The translations under genes and the position numbers were made by a program. A stretch of 64,000 nucleotides of DNA from Strongylocentrotus droebachiensis (Eukaryota > Echinodermata > Echinoidea > Camarodonta > Strongylocentrotidae): the NCBI GenBank assembly GCA_035222895.1, contig JAVYIG010000061.1, positions 586,501-650,500 of the forward strand, in the 5' to 3' direction. Numbering within the stretch: the first letter of the stretch is position 1; the number at the start of each line of letters is the position of its first letter. Positions 1 through 13,575 of this stretch are shown piece after piece. The notes beneath the pieces were generated by a model, which was not told the DNA's origin, ran no database searches, and saw only the letters and a program-made list of their open reading frames with translations.

Positions 1-319
1 TGAACTTCACACTTTGAAATACCTCACATTGTGGCACATCACAATCTTGATTAACAGAATAACGAAAAAGGATAAACAGATATCAAATGAACAATTAGGT
101 ATTTAATGAGATAGAGTCTTGCCAATAAAATTACATATATTTTTCGATGCAATTTCCATCCGCTGACAAGAATGGATACGATATAATTTGAATTCACTAT
201 GTAGAATATATCACTAAGATAACAAAATCATACAATCAGGCTTATGCCATCTTTATGACCCAATCAGAATTAACGTTTCATGGGTGCCACGTTCAAACGT
301 CAATCCTGATTGGTCGGTA

Positions 320-472
320 TAAAGTACCGAAGTTTGACATCACTGGTTTGGTTGTAGAGCGTTTCAATGAAACCATAACGACTTTTTTGCATTTTCTTAG
401 CGCACGCACGCTCCAAACGGCTCTTTTCCGATTGGTTAGATGAGCGTGTGATGTCATAGCTTCGGTACTTTA
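320..472. repeat. Inverted repeat, possible MITE
   Basis: TAAAGTACCGAAG-TTTGACATCAC at 320-343 is complementary, with few mismatches, to GTGATGTCA-TAGCTTCGGTACTTTA at 448-472. CCAATC/GATTGG motifs occur beside both arms. Confidence 0.5.
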
Positions 473-505
473 TTAGAGAGTGACGATTGTTGAGAACTGA
501 TTGTA

Positions 506-646
506 TAAAGGGTTGGCTACACTGTGTGCTGAAAATCTGCGTTACAAGCGCGGATTTATCATCATTGAACACTGATTGGTATCTTTTCTGTTAACAAAAT
601 ACCACGTCAAACACAGTCCTTTTGCATCAGGCATAGCCAACCCTTA
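506..646. repeat. Inverted repeat, possible MITE
   Basis: AAAGGGTTGGCTAC near 507-520 and GCATAGCCAACCCTT at 631-645 are complementary ends of a 140-bp stretch, next to the inverted repeat at 320-472. No target duplication is clear. Confidence 0.4.
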
Positions 647-2069
647 AACGTTTCTTCAACGGAGAAGACTACAAAAGTGCAATAAACGACGATTTGTGCG
701 GAGAGAGTATCGGTTTAAATTGCAAATGTATGTTTCTACATAAGCGTGTTATGTGCAGCTGCCCACAACGAATGATTTGAAAGTGACGATCCTGATGCGA
801 AAGCTGAGAATAATGTAATGGAAAAAGTATGAAGCACCAATCTACGAGATTATTATCATGATTGAAAAGAGTTGAATTATGAAAGAGAAGCGCTGAGAAA
901 ATGATTGTCCTTTGTGAGCGTGAAAAACATGCAACAGTAATGAATACGATTTTTTTCTCATGATTATATTATATGTGAATGAGAAGTATTAATACATTTA
1001 CAAGGAATGGGTGGAACAATACAAGAACAAACATATACAAACAGTAAGGTTGAAAAGGGTGCGGGGAGATAACATAAAATATCCAACAAAATATGGAAAC
1101 AATAAAATGAATCATAATTACGGAGTAAGGGGATTAAATAAAGAGAAAAAGGGATGTCGCACAAATTAATTCATGATTTTATGTTGCTTTCCATACAATA
1201 AAATATATGATGTTAAAAGTAAATATGTCCCAGTTTCCTCCAAACATCCAGGCACAGTTATTGTGAAGTACGGTTAGTAATAACCAATGGGTTAAACTTG
1301 AGTACATGGTTCATTACTAAATTTTATATATCAAGTCGAAGAAATTTTCATTGATGTTCGAGTTGAATGAATTGCTGGAATTGTAGGTAGTCACAACTTT
1401 GTCAACTTTAAGTAAAAGTGCAAATTAAATGATTATAAAAACAACAACCAAATTTCATTCAGTAGAGGTAATAGGATGGAACATAATTTAATACAACCAA
1501 CTGCAAACATCATTGATATAATATTGTCAAAAATGTCATTCCCATGAAGGTATTAATCCCTTTCTGATGTTTAATTTTTAACATACTCTATTATTTCAGT
1601 AACTACAACTATTATGGTCAGTACATACAATGAAACTTTATTCATTGAAATAAAATGTTATTTACATTTATATCTTTGATACGTTGCGATCAATTTCACT
1701 TTGCATAGTCGGATAATCATGTACATCTGTTTACAATGGACCTTAAAGATACAACAAAGGACAAATATGTAAAACCGCAATCCTCCACTTTTCTAGGAGT
1801 AAGAAATTGCAAATAAACCTTTTTCAGCTCGATAAATATTGTGCAATTAAATTGTTTAATCACTTGTGATAAATTCTGCTTCGAAGAGAAAGGTGCAAGA
1901 GTGATAATTGCTAGACTACAAATCAAAATATTTTTCATGCAAAATAAAATAATAATGATAGTTATCGTTATAGGATAAAGAACACTTCAAGCTCCCAATC
2001 AATGCGGTTTGAATCTTATTTCTCTCTGTTAATCTAATATCACTTTTGCTAATTTTTTTGCTATTTTTA

Positions 2070-2355
2070 AAAATCCTTAACAAAGCATAACTAATAAAGT
2101 GTTTCGTTCCAGCTTGTTATATGCAGATAACAATCTATTCGTTTTTTTTCAACTGAAAACACAACATGTTGTTAATGACGACATTCAATAATAATCAGTT
2201 TTTTCTAAATTGGTATCCTACAAAGCAAAACTAATAAAACGTTTCATTCTAGCATGTTATATGCAGATAACTATATATTGGTCTGTTTCTCAACTGAAAT
2301 CACAACATGCCTAACTACAGCGGATAGTTGTTAATGAATACATTCAGTAATATTC
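2070..2355 (+). repeat. Tandem duplication, ~140-bp unit
   Basis: CAAAGCATAACTAATAAAG at 2081 recurs as CAAAGCAAAACTAATAAAA at 2221. Both are followed by CTTGTTATATGCAGATAAC-like sequence, CAACTGAAA-CACAACATG and TTGTTAATGA. The second unit has a 17-bp insertion before TTGTTAATGA. Confidence 0.7.
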
Positions 2356-4755
2356 TTTAAATAAAAGATATCAATAAACAAATAAAACTGAACTCTACGT
2401 GTATTTTCCAGCAATCGACTCAGCTTTTGTATTTTGAAAAGAGCGAAACAAAATATTAAAAAACAGCCAGTGCGTCAGATAAACGCAGCCAAGAGTGGAA
2501 CCCGTGCGGTGAAAGGCTATATCAGAAAAAAAGAATAGTAGAGGGGATAGTATGTATACCTGCGAACTTGATTGTTGATTTATTGATTTGAACATTGGAG
2601 TCGGGTGGTTGCTTTATCAACCATGGGTGCGGTTGACGCCGTTTCGTGCCCTCTTTTTGACAAGCCTCTAATGAGTCTAATCAAAGTAAAGTTTACAAAT
2701 CGAGAATATTTAGTTTGGTGTTGCCCAAAGCTGCAGAAGTGTGGTAGGTTTCTTTCTTCACCCTTTGCCCAATTTATGTTACTGGCTGTTTACGTAACAG
2801 TTCTTCCACGTGAGTGCATTAAGAAGAAGAAAAAAAAACAGACACTAGTCCCAGGCACTAAATTCCATGTTTGGTGTAGAAGACCATGAACAGAACCACA
2901 AATAATGTATCTCTAAATGATTTTGATTATGAACATCCTTACCACTACCCCAGAGGACATACATTTGGTAATTCTGCATTAATTAATGTCTCTTAGACTC
3001 TGCTATTCATCACTAATTGATACCTTCATTACGTGTGACGAAGGGGTTGATCAAAGTCTCCCAGTAATAAATTTAAACAACAAAGCCGCGTTCTACTCAT
3101 ACGCAAACTAGCGCAGTATAACCTGGACGGAAAGTCCCAATGTGCCCTCTTCACAACCCCCCCCTAAAAGGTGCCCCTTTATGAATTCGAGCATATGACA
3201 TTATCTCCTCCCTATTTCAGAGTCGTAAACATTGTAAAAGTGCGACATCCCATGGTGGAGTTTTGGGCACAAACATTAAAACAGAAAATCATTGCACATA
3301 TGGGGGTAATGACGATGAAAATTAAAATAATTATTCAACACACAAACGAATAAATGCATTCCTCATATCAAGTTATCATGTTGATTTTCTTGTTCAATAA
3401 ATTCTGTACAGAAGTTATCAATCTATATTTGTAATTTTAATGAACATTCCGATTCAACATTAGTAATGAATTATACCCAGATTACGAACCAGTCGTAAGC
3501 ATACTCGTTATAGGATGATACAAATTGCATTGATGTATTTTGATAACCTCTGATCTGTAATATTGTAAATCAACAAATCATGTTTACTATTTTAAACGAT
3601 TGAAATGTCATATTTCAACACAAACTATAATGGATACAAATAAATTCTTCAACGGGCTTAGATACAGTATAAATATAGTATACCAAACTTAAAGTGTTTG
3701 TTGCAAAGACACACATGAGAATATGAAAACATAAAATGTTTTACAAAGAATATAAGTGTTTGTATGTTACGGTTGAGTGATTGCAATCTTTAAAATGTTG
3801 ATGATTATTATTCGGGGTGATAAAAGAGATTTTGTAAGTTTGGCTCAAATTATTTACAGTCAAATTTATGTTAAATCTGTGTAATTGTAGACATTATCTT
3901 GCTTTCTTCTTCTGTCGGCAAAAGATTGCAGATCCTGACCTCAGTCACATCTCAATGCTGGCAGCTAAACTTTTAATAAATTACGGTCATTCTGCTAAAT
4001 TGGTCGGTTTACATCAAACAAAGCGATACGTTAAAATAAATAAGACATTTTCTACAATGAATTTTTAATTTATATAATTATTTAAAAGATGGCAGCTATT
4101 TTACAATTAAACCGAACGTTTTCTCCGATGCATCGGTCGAGTATACTTTACTTTTTGCTAATATATGAAACTCGTTTAATATTCAGTTGTCAATCACAAT
4201 CTACTACTCCAGTAACCTATCCATAATGGTCTAGAGTTTGCCAACAAAAGGTATAATATTGAGTTTTATCGGGTTGATGACCTCAAAAGGCCTCTTATTT
4301 TCCACAAGACAGTAATAGCACGATGTTTTAGTTTCAACAAAGTTAAGTGTAAATTAAGACCATTTTGTTTAGCAATATTGACGTGTAATACAAAGTTGAT
4401 GTCATAATGGCATAGTAAAAATGTTAGGATTGGTATTAACAATTATGATCATGTCAACTCCGAGTTACAAATATGACATTATAAATATTCATAAACGATC
4501 CGTTAGTGAAATTATATATACATGTACATTTTTGGGGGAGGGGGGGGGGGGCAGTGCATCATAAGGCTGGCAATTTTATGACTAAGGTCAAACTGCAACG
4601 GACCTGAAGAAAACAAATTAGGAGGGAATATCGGGAGGGGGCGTACGCACAGCTTAATTATACAAATAATTTCTTTATTTTACATGGCAGGGATTATAAA
4701 TAGTTAGATAGATTGAGAGATGAGCAATGCAAATGAACGAGAGCTACACAGAATA

Positions 4756-4780
4756 AGAGAGAGAGAGAGAAAGAGAAAAC

Positions 4781-4823
<43 letters not shown>
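4756..4823 (+). repeat. Compound (GA)n(GT)n(GA)n microsatellite
   Basis: GA repeats, then a (GT)n run at about 4781-4803, then GA repeats again; a poly-G run follows near 4834. Confidence 0.9.
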
Positions 4824-7800
4824 TGGTAAGGAGGGGGGGGGGGGTGGGTAGGGTGAGGCTTGGATAAGGAGGGGTAATGTTTAGTAGGACATTAATGAGG
4901 TTGGTGGGGGTAGGGCGGTTGTAACATGACAACGAGAGGATTGGCGAGAAGAGGTGGGGGCGGCCGGTACCCACATACAAATGTTAGTACAATTTGCTGC
5001 ACACGACGTTAAACTACTCTACATAAATGATTAATGTAGAAAATGAGTGTTAGTAATGGGACACACTTGGCAAAAAGGGCTTTTTTTCTTTACATGATGA
5101 ATGTTAGTAAACACGTAATGAGATTTCAGAAATGACTTAATCTAATTATGGGGAGAAAAAGCGCTTATCCATGTATAACTGTGAAGACGAAGATGCCACG
5201 AAGTAGAAAATTAAGATTTTTCTTGGAATTGGGAGGAAAAGAACATGGATTTACGTGAAGTAGAGACTATAGGGGTGCGGTACAAATCAAACATGCCTGG
5301 CAATGGTGGTGATTGGAGGTAGTGGTATAGACCGTTTGTGGTGTTGTTTAAATTCGGTTCCTCTGGGCCGTATTTGTGATGGGACGAGAAGAAATAACGC
5401 AAAATAAAAAAGGGTGGTAAGAAAACGGTGTTAGTCTGTTATGTTAGTGACGTCATACCAATGAAATATTAAAACAATAATTGCGGAGCTACTTACGACA
5501 GCATGTTAGTGATACATATAGGCTAGGTATTCTTACTAAACATAAACGTAATTATCAGTATATTTAATTGTTTAGGGATCAACAGGTTGGGGCCTATGGA
5601 TCGACTACTGTTGTGTGCGATAACACCATGGACGAAAATGAGGGACGCAGTATTAGGAACACGTATACTGTTTAATAGCTACTTGGTTAGTAAGCTTAAT
5701 ATAGGGGCAGATAAACGGTCTTAGAGCGTGTATTGGTTTAAGGGATGGTGACGCAGGGGGAGTAGGGTTTTTATTCAATTCTCGCAACAATATTATGCAG
5801 GGGTAGCTACAATAAGCCCATCTATACAGGGATTTCAATATTTTATTATTCATATCATATGTAATAGGATTGCTTACAATGTCTAAGAATAAGATTTTGA
5901 AAAAAATTGGGGAATGGTTACGATTTTCATGAATTGTGTGATATGTAATCGTTGCAAAAAAAAGACATTATATGGAATTTAATATCTATACTGCGTACGT
6001 ATGTCGATAATGTATAGTAACCAAGGTTAATTCGAAATAGGAAACGCGTGTGTTATGATAATGATTCAAGCCTATGAAACAAATGAATAATACAACAAAA
6101 ATGAGGATTGACAACAATCACAATATCAACGATAAATCTTTAAACAATAATGATCATTCCCTAATTAACTAACATCATCGAAAAAACGAATTTATGAAAC
6201 ATTACATTACATGAAGAATTTGTATTATTCATACTGACGATGAAATGAAGAAAACTGCCAATGCTAAACATGAAATTGTTGACATGAACTCTACATGAAT
6301 GCAATAATGTGGATGTGATTCCAACCCCAACGTGTATACGACGTAAATGGTAGTCCAAACGTGCTAGATCCTATGATATTGACATGTGTATTTCTTATTT
6401 TACAAAGCATTGATACAGACATAAGTTTACTATATAACTACTAACAAATTTGTCATATACAAAACATATCATTATGTTAATAGTTTAAACGTATTTCTGT
6501 ATGTTTCGCATTTTGTGACTTCTGATAAAAAAGGATGTTGCAGTATACCTCTGTGTTTGTGCGTGGTGTTTTAATAGAATTACAATATATATACTGAATT
6601 TGATGGCATTTACTTTACAAAATAGAGATAAGAAATCGTAATTTATAATTACTGAAATAGTAGGGCACCAGGCAAAAGTTAAATTACTATTATTTTCAGA
6701 GTGAATGATTAGTTGAGTAAAACATTTACATGCCCTTTAAAAATTTCTTGAACTCCTGTTTTAGAGGTCACCCGGTTCCTTGTATGTAGCTCATGATTTG
6801 CAGCTGAGTTTAAATTTGGTAATATATCAAATATATACAAATAAGTACTTTATTTTATCGTACAGTCAGGTAAATTTCATCCTTCATCTAAATGACCTAA
6901 ACAAAGCAAGTGATATACAACTGGTGACACGTGTAAAGAAAAATCAATTGATTACTTGCTTTTGTGACTTTTAAAGCCGTAACACTGCTGGGATTTGGAC
7001 TAACTATAACAACTTCACATTTTCTTACCAACTTCAGCTTAATGGTTAAGTGATTGATTTTACGTTTCATTTTCCCTTAAAAAAATGGGATTTTTTTTAG
7101 TTTTTCAAATTTTCATAGATTATGGTATAGACATGAAAAAGTATAATTATAAACCACACATTTTAAGGAGGGATTTACATAGAAATAATCCGTCGGTATT
7201 GCTTTTTTAGAATTGTATTAATGATTATACTAAAATCCGATTTTGACACAGTACATGATCTTCTTGTATCGATGTCATAACTGATATGTATTCAATTATT
7301 AATCATGAATAAATTGCAACATTCTTAATCAGTATCTCACTATAAAGACGTTCTTTTTTTTAATGGCTTAATGAAATGAATTTATTTACATTTAGAGATT
7401 TGCATAGTTAAAAACGATTTTTTTTTCTTTCTTAGTTAAATTCACTTTTCGCGCTAAAAGGAAACATTGTTACATTATATATCAATACATGTAGAAAATG
7501 TTATTAAGCAGGCGTATTTATTTCTGCTGATAATGGGTTAATGGAAAAGATTATTACGTGTATGTATATATATTTTTTTTAATTTTTATAACAATTATTT
7601 GTTTTGAAATGAAAATTAATAAAGCGAACTAGCTTTCTTTATATTTATATATACCTCTCTGCAGGCAAAATTGGAGCATTCTTAATATAATAACACAAAA
7701 AGGATATGCGTATTTCTTGATTATCAATAGCTTGATTAAAGGGATCAATCTATCAAAAAATATATGGCACGATAACAATCCGATAATGTATTCCTTAAAC

Positions 7801-7954
7801 AAAAAATAAAATGGTAATGAAATGGTGTTTTTTTAATATTAATTGTGCGATTATAAGAGTAATTTAATTCATTTTAAATCTCAATTCTTAAATCATATGA
7901 AGATTAAAGATTTCTTTTGGAAATAAAATGGCAATGAGTTTTCTTCATATTTAC

Positions 7955-8192
7955 CTCCCTCGCTGCTGTCGCCATCATCTTCAATGATTCCCGTCCGAAG
8001 CGAGAGCGGTGTAGCCTCTCTGTCGGGTGGGGGCGCCCCATCAACTACTGGACAAGACGCCGGACTAGACTCGTCTTCGCTGGAGCTTTGGCGCGTCTGG
8101 TGGAACCCCAGAGGGCAGCCCGTGGTGACCGAGTCGCGGGCGATGAGGCTGGTCGAGGCGAGCTCGAACACGTTGTTCTCGTGGTGGCTTAT
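7955..8192 (-). CDS. Atypical soluble guanylate cyclase, third coding exon (H-NOBA end and acidic linker)
   Basis: A 238-base GC-rich exon in AT-rich surroundings. The acceptor is CCTCTAG after a long CT/C-rich tract, and the donor is GAGGGAG|GTAAAT. It enters in phase 0 and leaves in phase 1. It begins ISHHENNVFELAST, which aligns without gaps to ILSHINTVFVLRS of beta1, so the H-NOBA core continues across the junction. The rest is a hydrophilic, presumably disordered insert rich in Ser, Pro, Asp and Glu (for example SSSEDESSP and IEDDGDSSEG). Such an insert is not present at this place in beta1. If the donor were skipped, the frame would run 20 further codons to a TGA ending at 7893; that would give a cyclase-less truncated protein and is the less likely reading. 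The remaining exons (end of H-NOBA, coiled coil, catalytic domain) were not found in positions 1-7954. Confidence 0.85.
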
Positions 8193-8241
8193 CTAGAGGT
8201 GGAGAGTGAGGGGGACGATGAGATAGAGAGACAGACATACA

Positions 8242-8273
8242 GGGGGGGGGGGGGGGGAGAGAGAGAGAGAGAG
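8242..8273 (+). repeat. (G)n(AG)n tract upstream of the third coding exon
   Basis: A run of about 16 G followed by AG dinucleotides. On the cyclase sense strand this is a (CT)n-C16 pyrimidine tract 50-80 bases before the acceptor. Confidence 0.85.
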
Positions 8274-8834
8274 TAAGAGAAAACAGATAATTACGTTAAT
8301 TGCTATAAAAATGCAATGATATTTATCATATCTAAACATATTAACAAAATACAAAATATATGTAGCAACTGTTTACACCTATCAGGATATATCCAATCGC
8401 TTGGTGTCTTTTATCATAAGTCGAGAGAAAGCGTGAGAGATAGAAAGAAAAAAAATCAACAGCACACTGATAAGAAGCTTAGGGTAAGGGGTGAAAAGAG
8501 GGGGGAGAGAGAGAGAAAGAGAGAGAAAGGAGTGTCACTCTTTTAATTTCACTGTCCATACGTTGTGAAAAACCTAGGCGTATTACTCATTAACCTCAAC
8601 GTGATTACTCGGCAAACGTAAACATGGTATAGACAGCACATGTTAATTTAACACAATTTTTCATTTTACTCTGAAAAAAAAAGACTGCCTGGATTATTCA
8701 AACATGGAAACAAGGCCTAGAACCCCAGACAATATTTTTCATAAGGGTCATCACCACCTTATGCTTCAATTCCTCGGGTTTTTTTCTTCTCTACAAGTCA
8801 CGTGCTTCATAAACAAAGATGGCAAACCAAAACT

Positions 8835-9020
8835 AGGCGTTGTGGCGTGCGCCTGTAATCCAGCTAAAAAGTGGAAGTTACAAACTGATTCAGCCGAGGA
8901 CGCAGGTTCGAAACTGAGTCACGTCTTTCGGATGGTGACGTTTAAAGGTCGGTCCCCAGACGTAAATAATCATATCTGATTGATACACGTCTGTAAAAAC
9001 CCAATACACACACACACAAA
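8835..9020 (+). repeat. SINE-like element with 7SL/Alu-like head
   Basis: The head GTGGCGTGCGCCTGTAATCC, followed by AGCTA, strongly resembles the 5' Alu domain of 7SL RNA (GTGGCGCGTGCCTGTAGTCC, then CAGCTA). An apparent B box, GGTTCGAAACT, lies at 8904-8914. The body, GTCTTTCGGATGGTGACG and later GGTCCCCAGACG, resembles tails I associate with marine-invertebrate SINEs. The element ends near a CTGTAAAAACCC and a short (CA)n stretch. No clear target-site duplication was identified. The SINE call is an inference from the Pol III boxes and similarity recalled from memory. Confidence 0.55.
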
Positions 9021-9318
9021 ACGACTCCCGTCACTTTTTCGGAAATACCCCCAGCGCATCAATTCGAGCCGTCCGTCATAATCTTTCGATCCAAATTTAT
9101 GGCATAACAACGGGTATTCCTTCCGAGGCATACGTGCGAAAGAGGGCGTAAAATTGATCCCTCGCGCCAGAGGAGTTCAGGAGGGTTCATCCATTCTTTC
9201 CATTACATTTCTATCCTAAAATCAAACACATGTATCGGGAAAAATGGGGTTTCTGGCTCTAGTGGCGTGGGTTAGGGGGCAGAAGGGGGTATGCGCCCCT
9301 AAACGAATGACACATAAG

Positions 9319-9330
9319 CCCCCCCCCCCC

Positions 9331-9362
<32 letters not shown>
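9319..9362 (+). repeat. Poly-C/poly-A tract
   Basis: About eleven C followed by about thirty A. Possibly the remains of a retroelement tail or MITE interior; length may be affected by assembly error. Confidence 0.8.
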
Positions 9363-9365
<3 letters not shown>

Positions 9366-10814
9366 GGGTAAAGATAAATTGATGGAAAAACCCTGCAACA
9401 ATGCCTGTCTGAAACAAATTAATTCCGTCATTAACATCTAAGATAATGAAAGATACACAAATTCTGGATATGTGAGAGGACTTCGCAAATGGATACGTCA
9501 CCGTGTTGCCAATTAGTCATTCACCGATGGCAACTTTAACAATTCATAAATTTCTTATTTTTAATGGAATTTTGCTTAAACTTTACAGACCTGTTCCTCT
9601 ATTAAATGACATGCTTCTATTTAATACAACAATATATCAGGGTGATTTCCCATTTAAAATAAACTATCAAACAATACTCAACACCTCCCCCAGATTGACT
9701 TGCTCAATTATTAGAATAACAAACATTCCCCGCAAAACGAGAGAGTTTAGTATTTCATAGGTAAACATCGCTGCCCCTCCCCTCACCAGTGATAACATGA
9801 CAGGGATGAAATGAAAAAATAACACACATGTCAAGCAAATGATTCAAAATACCCCCCAACGAACCATGGAGGGAAGGACATTCTTTCGTCTCCCAAGTTG
9901 GCATTTTTACACTTGCACTTCAAGTAATTTGAAACTACTTTCCATTATTGGTATTTTATCCCCTAAGTCATAGGACTGTAATAACACAAAAAGCGTACTT
10001 AGTTTATTCTAGGTGTAGGCCCAGACGAAGTGGGTAGATTTGTTAATCTCCTATTCTAACAAATGACCCATCAAAAACCATGTCATGTTAGGAAATTAAT
10101 TTGTCACTTTCATTTTATGACTGGGTTTCGTTGTTTGTTAATTTCGTTACAGACTTACATATTTGTTTGGTTCTATTTACAATGATACAGAGTTATAAAG
10201 GCTAATAAAATAAACAATTTCTGATCAAGGTTTGATAAATAACTTATAAGTCATTTGTTGCGAGAGAACGTCCTTCATCCAAAAAGACACTAAATACCCT
10301 ATCATGGGTTTAATCTGAACAATAGTCAAATTTGTGCGTCATTGTCTCGTGCTAAAACGCAAAAAGATAACTACACTGTATTCCTGTACAATGCGCCTTT
10401 CTAAAGATTTATCCGGCTTAAGCATCTACATAATTTATGTTTAAACCCCTTCCACGACAACGACAAAGAAAGACAAAACCTTTTATAATACAAAAAAGGC
10501 TTTAAACCAAGATTATATACCCGACAATCATATGAATAGTTATTATTTGTATCATGCTTATTTATCCTCGTAAATCCGGGCTTTTTTGTGCTAGTTAATG
10601 CCCCCTTAAGGAGTCTGTCTTGTATATTTTAGAACGCTCTACCCACAGAATCCTCGTTTTACATGACCCCCAAAAGGTCTCTGATGTAATTACAAACATT
10701 TTCCAACGTCTTTACTTTAAAACGATCCGGGTTTTGTTTAACTCGCACACGTAATGAAATGATGTTTGTGTGTAAAAAGAGAAATACAGAATAGGAATAA
10801 CAGGAAAGATTAGA

Positions 10815-10975
10815 AAAAGAAGAAAAAGAAGAAGAAGAAGAAAAAGAAGAAGAAGAAGAAGAAGAAGAAGAAAAAGAAAAAGAAGGAGAAGAAGAAGGGG
10901 AAGAGGACAAGAAAAGAAGAAAAAATCAGAAAAAAAAAAAACGAGGAGGAAGACAAAATGATTTGAACGAAATAA
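10815..10975 (+). repeat. (GAA)n-rich purine tract
   Basis: Long imperfect GAA/AAG triplets with almost no pyrimidines. Similar purine-rich sequence continues intermittently to about 11290. Confidence 0.85.
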
Positions 10976-11495
10976 TAGAGATGAAAGAGGAAAAGAAAGT
11001 CGTCATTAATGAGAAAATGAAAACAAAATGTATGAAATGTTAATAAATACAAAAAGGGGATTAAATGGTCGGATGTGAACACATCGGACACTTTGTATTT
11101 TCTGCATATCGTTAAAAAAAAGAAGTATAATGAGGAGGAGTAGAAGTAGAATAAGAAGAACAATTAAAGAAAAAGACAAAGTGAGACGAAGGAAAAAAGG
11201 AGGAGGGGGGGGGGGGAATCAGGAACAAAAGATTTAACAGAAGAATAGGAAGTCGACAACAAAAAAAGAGATAACACAAGTAAAACGTATGAAAATTAGA
11301 AAGAAAACACATACGCGACGCGAAGAGAACTAAGATATCAGTGAGAATGAAAAATATAGGTCACTGCATGTTTTCTGCAATGCAAATTAGAAAATGGACA
11401 CCCAATGCTTTATGGGATTACTCCTTCTGCTTCTGGGGAATTCATTCCACACCAGATAACATTATCATGTTTCAATCCCCGTTCTACTTCCTCCC

Positions 11496-11530
11496 CACTC
11501 TCTCTCTCTCTCTCTCTCCCCCTCTCTCTC
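11496..11530 (+). repeat. (TC)n microsatellite
   Basis: Nearly pure CT dinucleotides interrupted by a C run. Confidence 0.9.
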
Positions 11531-12584
11531 GGCAATGTGACACCGAATAAATAGTTTGGATACAGTTCCATAGTTTATTTCACAATTGTATGCTCTAAAT
11601 ATCCTAAATTTACAGGAGAAATATACCTTATTAACTGATTAGACTAATATGTCATTTGACAGCAATTGCTAGTCCTTGTACTTTCTCCTTAAGCTACTAA
11701 TGCTATAATGTTTACGATTGCCCAGTTATGGAAACGGTCCAGATGTGTATCTGAATATGCCATTTTTGTCCTGTCATAATTTAATCCATAATCTGTGTTA
11801 ACTGTCATGTTACAAGATATTTCATTCAACTGTTTTTTATAATTGTATTTCAATAGTCATAATGCGACTGGCATACACAAATTGTTTCTAAGCAGGACAA
11901 ACAATATGGATTATCCTACCTAGTGATTGATTTAATTAAATTACGTTAATGATTCTTGTTGATATTGTTGTCAGAACAAATCTAAATAAAAACAAAATAA
12001 TGAGGTGGGGTAAAAATGGAAGGAGGGGATGAGAAAAGGTAATTTTCTGTGATTGACTGTGCCTTATCTGTAGACTGATGCTGCTTAGTCATGATGAATG
12101 AAATTCCTTTCCAGTTTTGATATTTGTCCATACAATTCTTCTTCTTGCGGGAAAAGCAACGTAATGGTAACATTGGAGCACCGCCTAAGCATGCTAAGTG
12201 TATAATGGAAGCGCAGTCAGGTTAACTTCATATATTCTCCTCTCGTAAAAATCCGTTATGCCTCGTTTCTGTTTATTTCAAATAAATCTAGGGATTTTCG
12301 AAAATATAGACGGTATGTGCCGTGATTAGGCAGAATATTGTGGCTGACAATTTCATCTCCTCTCATCAGCTGGGATAAAGGTAGCGGGAGATGATTACAT
12401 GAGACAAATTTGGAATTCATTAGGGAACACCTGAAAGAAGGAAGCCTGCAGAGAGGCCTCAGAATTTCGGGGTGCATGGCATTGTGCGTTGAGCTTATAC
12501 CTTTATATGAAAAATTGCTATCTTGTTTGCTACAAGGGTACGATGAATGTAAAACATGGAATTTAAGAGGGAGGATGAGAAAAG

Positions 12585-12662
12585 AAGAAGGATAACAGAA
12601 AGAGGAGGATGATGAAGACGAAGAAGAAAGAGAAGAAGAAGAAGAGGGAGAAAGAGAGAGAT
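12585..12662 (+). repeat. GA-rich purine tract
   Basis: AGAAGAAGG and GAAGAAGAAG units followed by (GA)n. Purine-only strand asymmetry. Confidence 0.8.
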
Positions 12663-13575
12663 ATTTAGGGAATATACTTGCAGGTTGAAAGTTGTTATGT
12701 CAGTATAGAACTCTGTCACTTACATTTATCATTCTAAAATGATGTAGGGGAAATGCAAATTGTATAATGCTTGATATTAATGTTGATTTGCAAAAAAATT
12801 ACACTTTTCTTGCACATGGTATGCTAATATTGATAAATGACGATAAAACTGTAATTTCACACATTTTTAAAACTTGTTATTTTGTTCCTTTGCGCATGCA
12901 CTGTTACATAAATGTAACTGTCGTATGAGCCAATCAAAACTCCAATCGGACACGATTAATTTTCTATAATAAAAAGGTTGCCAGTTTTACTACACCTGGG
13001 CGGAGAGTGGCAAATGTAGAGAAATGCCTCGCCGAATTAGGACGGATCCGTAGCAGGGAATCTAACCTCGTACTTGCGGCAGAAAAATCTCACAGTTATT
13101 GGTAGCAATATGGGCACATCCCCAATGCCAACATTGTGCAATTACTCAAAAAGAGCTTGAAACTTTCTTAGACTCTGGAACGAAACTGCTTTGTATAGAC
13201 GCCCTTCCATATCTTATGATGTGCAACAGTTGTGGGGGACAACCCTGCCTGAGTCAAATACCAATATAAATTCAATTACTTATCATTATATTCCAGACAC
13301 CCTTTGGAATGTCAACAGTACGTAAGACCACGACTTTCCGCCAATGCACTAACAGGTCAGATTGAACGTTTGAGTCGTAATGAAAAAAGAACTAAGATTT
13401 TGATTGTCTGATAGTTTATATCGGAGAAGATATATTTGTGAGAAACAGACTGAATGATATCAGAGGAGGTTAACCGCTCTGTATTTTTTTTTTAAAGCGG
13501 TCAATCGGGGGAGGCGGTCAACCGCAGTGGGCACATGGCCCTCTACGGCTACATGTTAATCTTCCATACGTTTAA

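Larger units (their letters stand above)
1..7954 (-). other. Next intron of the cyclase; no exon recognised
   Basis: Follows the phase-1 donor GAGGGAG|GTAAAT. I looked on the minus strand for the expected continuation (a KGQM-type H-NOBA end, the signalling helix and the catalytic domain) and saw none. The stretch is AT-rich with two inverted repeats (320-472, 506-646), a 140-bp duplication near 2.1-2.35 kb and a GA/GT microsatellite near 4.8 kb. Otherwise nothing recognisable. Confidence 0.55.

Noticed and set aside
4980-5520. Recurrent TGTTAGT heptamer (near 4982, 5050, 5102, 5430, 5442, 5504)
   Set aside because: Spacing is irregular and flanks are unrelated; in AT-rich DNA this may be chance.
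7893-7954. Read-through of the third cyclase exon to a TGA, giving a short protein
   Set aside because: A good donor (GAGGGAG|GTAAAT) precedes it, and the extension has no family similarity; possible only as intron retention.
10810-11163. Phe/Ser-rich minus-strand frame
   Set aside because: Translation of the complement of a GAA/AAG purine tract.
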